Shown: piece after piece, positions 61,018 through 64,000 of the stretch
Layout: each line of letters begins with the position of its first letter
Position numbering within the stretch: position 1 is the first letter of the stretch
Assembly (NCBI GenBank): GCA_020637215.1
Contig: JACJWI010000001.1
Coordinates: 496,001 to 560,000, forward strand
Length of the DNA stretch: 64,000 bases
Direction of reading: 5' to 3'
Source of the DNA: Microthrixaceae bacterium
GTDB taxonomy: Bacteria > Actinomycetota > Acidimicrobiia > Acidimicrobiales > Microtrichaceae
Translations under genes and position numbers: made by a program
Notes under the pieces: model-generated
Databases searched by the model: none
Told to the model about the DNA's origin: nothing
What the model saw: the letters and a program-made list of their open reading frames with translations, nothing else

Positions 61018-61043
61018 CCACGGCCCCCGATCGGGGGCCGTGG
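61018..61043. terminator. Perfect 26-bp palindrome downstream of rpsA
   Basis: A palindrome of two 13-base arms (CCACGGCCCCCGA and its complement) lies 43 bases after the rpsA stop on the minus strand. No T-run follows. It is probably the rpsA terminator and separates it from cpaB. The remaining 60800-61086 gap shows only the cpaB ribosome site. Confidence 0.6.
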
Positions 61044-61086
61044 GTGACCGGATCGGATGTGATCGGGGGGGGCCGAAGCGCCCGCC

Positions 61087-62454
61087 TCAGCTCTCGGCGG
61101 TGGGACCGTCCTCGGAGGCGTCGACCTCGACGTCGGCCTCGACCGCCGCCTCGACCTGCGCCGCGGCCTCGACCGCACCTTCGGCATCGGCCTCGGGGGT
61201 GCCGAAGCCCTGCTCGGCGTAGTACTGCTCCCAGGCCTCCTGGCCCTCGGTGGTCTCGTCGCCGACCGGCTGGCCGATGTAGTTGCCCTCGGCGTCGTAG
61301 TTCTGCTCGCCGAAGTGCTCCTGGTACTCGGCGGCCACGATGCCGCCCTCGGCGGCCTGCTTGATCGACAGGCTGATGCGACGACGGTCGAGGTCCAGGT
61401 CGATGATCTTGACCCAGAGCTCCTCGCCGGGGGTGACGACCTGCTCGGGCAGGTCGACGTGGTGCGCCGACATCTCCGAGATGTGGACCAGGCCCTCGAT
61501 GCCGTCGCCGACCTGGATGAAGGCGCCGAACGGCACGAGCTTGGTGACCCGGCCGTAGACCAGCTCGCCGACCTGGTGGTTGGAGGCGAACTCCTGCCAC
61601 GGGTCCTGCTGGGTGGCCTTGAGCGACAGCGAGATGCGCTCGCGGTCGAGGTCGACCTCGAGCACCTCGACCTCGACCTCGTCGCCGACGGCGACGACCG
61701 AGCCCGGGTGGTCGACGTGCTTCCAGGACAGCTCCGAGACGTGGATGAGGCCGTCCATGCCGCCGAGGTCGACGAAGGCGCCGAAGTTGACGACGCTGGA
61801 GACCACGCCCTTGCGACGCTCGCCGGGCTTGAGGTTGGCCAGGAAGTCCTCGCGCTGCTCCTTCTGGGTCTCCTCGAGCCAGGCCCGACGGGACAGCACG
61901 ACGTTGTTGCGGTTCTTGTCGAGCTCGATGATCTTGGCCTCGAGGCTGCGGCCCACGTAGGGCTGCAGGTCCCGAACCCGGCGCAGCTCGACCAGCGAGG
62001 CGGGAAGGAAGCCGCGGAGGCCGATGTCGATGATCAGGCCGCCCTTGACGACCTCGATGACCGGACCGGAGACGACGCCTTCGTCCTCCTTGATCTTCTC
62101 GATCGTGCCCCAGGCCCGCTCGTACTGGGCCCGCTTCTTGGACAGGATCAGGCGTCCTTCCTTGTCCTCCTTCTGGAGGACGAGCGCCTCTACCTCGTCA
62201 CCGAGGGATACGACCTCGTTGGGGTCGACCTCGTTGCGGATCGACAGCTCCCGGTTGGGGATGACGCCCTCGGACTTGTAGCCGATGTCGAGCAGCACCT
62301 CGTCGCGATCGACCTTGACCACCGTGCCGGTCACCAGCTGGCCGTCCTCGACGTCGACCATGGTCGCGGCCATGGCTTCGTCCAGGGACATGCCACCGAG
62401 GTCGTCCTCGATGATCTGGCGGGGTGTGTAGTCGGCGATGGCGGAGTCGGACAC
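61087..62454 (-). CDS. rpsA: 30S ribosomal protein S1
   Basis: A 455-residue translation-initiation factor protein with four S1 RNA-binding domains: about 35-105 (GQLVTGTVVKVDRDEVLLDIGYKSEGVIP), 120-190, 205-275 (GERRKGVVSSVVNFGAFVDLGGMDGLIHVSELSW) and 290-360. An acidic Ala/Glu/Val-rich tail of about 75 residues follows. GTG 62454 is the start and lies in the expected position for actinobacterial S1. Upstream is a small GGGCGC/GCGCCC hairpin (62475-62489) that could serve autoregulation. Confidence 0.97.
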   Translation of the reverse strand: MSDSAIADYTPRQIIEDDLGGMSLDEAMAATMVDVEDGQLVTGTVVKVDRDEVLLDIGYKSEGVIPNRELSIRNEVDPNEVVSLGDEVEALVLQKEDKEGRLILSKKRAQYERAWGTIEKIKEDEGVVSGPVIEVVKGGLIIDIGLRGFLPASLVELRRVRDLQPYVGRSLEAKIIELDKNRNNVVLSRRAWLEETQKEQREDFLANLKPGERRKGVVSSVVNFGAFVDLGGMDGLIHVSELSWKHVDHPGSVVAVGDEVEVEVLEVDLDRERISLSLKATQQDPWQEFASNHQVGELVYGRVTKLVPFGAFIQVGDGIEGLVHISEMSAHHVDLPEQVVTPGEELWVKIIDLDLDRRRISLSIKQAAEGGIVAAEYQEHFGEQNYDAEGNYIGQPVGDETTEGQEAWEQYYAEQGFGTPEADAEGAVEAAAQVEAAVEADVEVDASEDGPTAES

Positions 62455-62560
62455 GTTGAGCTGCTTCTTCTCGGGGGCGCGACGCGCCCATGGATGGAAC
62501 GTTCCACCCTACCCGAGCGCCCCCGACCCCCGAAAGACGCCCTCCCCCACCCCCCACCCC

Positions 62561-62605
62561 GCGTTCTGACGACAGTCACGACACGGGCGGTACTCAACTG
62601 TCATG
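62561..62605. repeat. Left arm of 45-bp inverted repeat bounding the AbiEi/DUF559 gene
   Basis: This segment and the reverse complement of 63724-63769 agree at all but two positions plus one 1-base gap. Each arm also has an internal dyad (GACAGT ... ACTGTC here). The arm overlaps the stop codon of the enclosed gene (62601-62603). Confidence 0.9.
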
Positions 62606-63626
62606 GGAATGCCCGCCCGACGTCGCGGAGGCGGGCCTCGTAGACGAGCCGCAGACGACGGGCCGTCCCCTCGGGATCGCCGTGGAGGTGCTCCCACAGC
62701 AGGCGGGTGGTCTGGTAGCCGGCGGCCTGGGCGTCGATGGCCCGGTCGTGGTCGGTCGCGATCTGCTGGCGACGGGTGTGCCAGCGCCGACCGTCGGCCT
62801 CGACGACGAGTCGGACCTCGGGCCAGCACCGGTCGACGAATCCCGGACGATCCCACGCCCCCGGCAGGGGGTGCTCGTGGCGCGGCGAGGGAAGCCCGGC
62901 ACGCTCGATCACCCGGTCGAGGAGCCGTTCGAGCTCGCTGCGGGGCAGGTCGACGCCGGGCCCGACCTCGTCGAGCACCCGTTCCATGCGCGTCACGCCG
63001 GGCTTGCCGCTTCGCCGGATCCTCGACAGGACCACTCCGAAGTCAGCAGGTTCGAACCCCCGGTGCACCAGGGCCGACTCGACGAAGCGCCGCAGCCGGG
63101 TGATGGACATCGCCGGGTCACCGGCCAGATCCATGCCGGTGCGGGGTATCGAGGTCACGGGCAGGCCGTCGATCGTGACGACATCCGCGGGCACCATGTC
63201 GATCTGACGGTGCCACACGACCCCCTCCGGCGGATGCCGACGGACATCGTCGACGTTGAGGTACACCAGCTCGGTCGAGCGGATCTCCTCGAAGCCGTGG
63301 AGGCGACCCGCGGTGTGCAACGACAGCACCCCGCTGTCGCCGGCGTGGAGCACCGCCGCCCACAGCCGTCGGGTCCGGCTGTCGGGAAGGCCGGTGAACG
63401 AGTAGACGCCCCGGAGCACCGGCGTCCACATCCCGGTCTCGACGCGGCGGTGGATCATGCGCTGGGTCATGCCCAACGCCATCGCCTGTCGCCGGGTGAC
63501 CACCCCGTGCTGCGTGGTGGCCAGGCGGGCGACCAGGACGTCGGGACGGGGATCCCGGGTCGGGACAGGCGCGGTTGGGACAGGACCGGTCGGGACAGGA
63601 CCGGCCGGAACAGGACTGTCGTTCAT
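62601..63626 (-). CDS. AbiEi-like N-terminal domain with DUF559 nuclease-like C-terminus
   Basis: A 341-residue protein starting at ATG 63626. The first 25 residues are PVPTGPVPT repeats. Residues about 30-80 (DVLVARLATTQHGVVTRRQAMALGMTQRMIHRRVETGMWTPVLRGVY) form the winged-helix start of AbiEi-family antitoxin-type proteins. The C-terminal 110 residues match DUF559, a Vsr/restriction-like nuclease fold: VVEADGRRWHTRRQQIATDHDRAIDAQAAGYQTTRLLWEHL, with the Glu-x-Asp acid pair. No AbiEii toxin lies beside it. The gene is wholly contained between inverted repeats and may travel as a unit. Confidence 0.82.
   Translation of the reverse strand: MNDSPVPAGPVPTGPVPTAPVPTRDPRPDVLVARLATTQHGVVTRRQAMALGMTQRMIHRRVETGMWTPVLRGVYSFTGLPDSRTRRLWAAVLHAGDSGVLSLHTAGRLHGFEEIRSTELVYLNVDDVRRHPPEGVVWHRQIDMVPADVVTIDGLPVTSIPRTGMDLAGDPAMSITRLRRFVESALVHRGFEPADFGVVLSRIRRSGKPGVTRMERVLDEVGPGVDLPRSELERLLDRVIERAGLPSPRHEHPLPGAWDRPGFVDRCWPEVRLVVEADGRRWHTRRQQIATDHDRAIDAQAAGYQTTRLLWEHLHGDPEGTARRLRLVYEARLRDVGRAFP
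63559..63618. repeat. 15-bp tandem repeat encoding PVPTx
   Basis: Four imperfect 15-bp units from 63559 encode the N-terminal PVPAG-PVPTG-PVPTA-PVPTR stretch of the AbiEi/DUF559 gene. The unit resembles, in length and coding, the repeat at 33351-33410. Confidence 0.85.
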
Positions 63627-63723
63627 CGCGCCACGGTGCGCCACGGACGGGCCCGGTGTCACCGGGGACCGATCCCCGTTGCGCGGCCAACGGAGGTGTG
63701 CTCGGGCCACCCCGACGGATTCT

Positions 63724-63769
63724 CGTGACAGTTGAGTACCGGCCGTGTCGTGACTTGTCGTCAGAACGC
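63724..63769. repeat. Right arm of the 45-bp inverted repeat
   Basis: Pairs with 62561-62605 in inverted orientation. Its outer end (GTCAGAACGCG) is the first unit of the 14-bp tandem array that follows. Confidence 0.9.
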
Positions 63770-63815
63770 GCGGGTCAGAACGCGCGGGTCAGAACGCGGG
63801 GGTCAGAACGCGGGG
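63760..63815. repeat. 14-bp tandem array next to the right inverted-repeat arm
   Basis: Four 14-bp units (63760, 63774, 63788, 63802), pairs of two variants, plus a partial fifth that contains the stop codon of the methyltransferase gene (63817-63819). The unit copies the outer end of the inverted repeat. Confidence 0.9.
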
Positions 63816-63816
63816 G

Positions 63817-64000
63817 TCAGGGGGTGCGGGCGGTGAGGAGGAACTCGTGGGTGTCGACGCTGGGGGGCGCCATGTCGTAGCCGCCGGGCGTGACCGACCA
63901 GATGTGGTCGACCACCAGCCCGACCCGCTCGGCGACCAGGCGCAGCTCGCGGGGTGTGTAGCAGGTGGTCCACAGGTCGGCCTCGGCCCGCGCCCCGTCG
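63817..64000 (-). CDS. SAM-dependent methyltransferase, C-terminal part
   Basis: Cut by the right window edge. The last 60 residues are visible on the minus strand: DLWTTCYTPRELRLVAERVGLVVDHIWSVTPGGYDMAPPSVDTHEFLLTARTP and stop. The pattern of a helix (PRELRLVAERVGL) followed by beta strands ending in FLLTAR is the C-terminal end of class I methyltransferases. The substrate and the binding motif lie outside the window. The stop codon lies within a tandem repeat. Confidence 0.6.
   Translation of the reverse strand, partial: DGARAEADLWTTCYTPRELRLVAERVGLVVDHIWSVTPGGYDMAPPSVDTHEFLLTARTP

Noticed and set aside
62475..62489. rpsA leader hairpin as a riboswitch
   Set aside because: Only a 6-bp stem with a 3-base loop is visible; no aptamer-like structure can be supported.
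62561..63769. Insertion sequence with transposase
   Set aside because: The enclosed protein has AbiEi-like and DUF559 features and no DDE or HUH transposase motif; no target-site duplication is seen.
63760..63822. Possible CRISPR array
   Set aside because: Units of 14 bp are directly adjacent with no spacers, and no cas genes are present. The same holds for 6753-6868, which has only two copies.

Overview
The window is high-GC, gene-dense chromosomal DNA of an actinobacterium. Acidimicrobiia (Acidimicrobiales/Iamia-like) is the best guess. The reasons are two F420-type luciferase-like oxidoreductases, several acyl-CoA dehydrogenases, frequent GTG starts with ATGA/GTGA overlaps, a DUF222 HNH gene behind an actinobacterial SOS box, and a Tad export operon. 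The lineage is inference, because no rRNA or taxonomic marker other than rpsA is present.

Layout. 1-12 kb: a nitronate monooxygenase tail, a secreted Thr-rich protein, and acyl-CoA/lipid catabolism genes (acyl-CoA dehydrogenases, acyl-CoA synthetase, multifunctional-enzyme-type SDR, LLM oxidoreductase), plus two tandem OafA-like acyltransferases. 12-20 kb: a VOC protein, a wrecked GNAT gene, a TetR regulator and a 2310-residue secreted protein with about 17 fibronectin-III repeats. 20.4-31.2 kb: a tight five-gene operon (acyl-CoA dehydrogenase-like, PhnD-like binding protein without signal peptide, TusA-like/radical SAM fusion, DoxX/TQO-like membrane protein, MTA phosphorylase), followed by a polytopic GT-C-like protein, a GalE-like epimerase, a GT2 transferase and a DUF2064 transferase, with a two-component system in between. 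The second half resembles the M. tuberculosis Rv0535-Rv0541c neighbourhood. Together the genes could make a 5'-substituted ribosyl metabolite by logic similar to arsenosugar biosynthesis. This is my main candidate for an undescribed system.

31-35 kb: YbaK, an ABC exporter and a NarL-type two-component system. 35.4-39.8 kb: an accessory patch ending at a tRNA-Val(CAC). It holds mazEF, a second toxin/HTH pair, a truncated copy of that HTH gene, a frameshifted membrane gene, a tyrosine-integrase relic and vapBC, and looks like a decayed integrative element. 40-46 kb: SOS-box-controlled HNH protein, J-domain protein, MFS exporter, murF and ddl.

46.3-52.7 kb: a four-gene operon (reductase-HAD fusion, zinc alcohol dehydrogenase, LarA-like protein, PlsC acyltransferase), probably for an unusual lipid. 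This is the second candidate system. 52.6-60.8 kb: a Tad/Flp-type operon read right to left (cpaB, cpaE, cpaF, a VWA-TadB fusion, tadC, a polytopic membrane protein) with no pilin gene in the window. 61-62.5 kb: rpsA. 62.5-63.8 kb: an AbiEi/DUF559 nuclease-like gene enclosed by 45-bp inverted repeats. The window ends in the tail of a methyltransferase gene. Short tandem repeats, mostly with 9-, 15- or 18-bp units inside linker-coding DNA, recur throughout.
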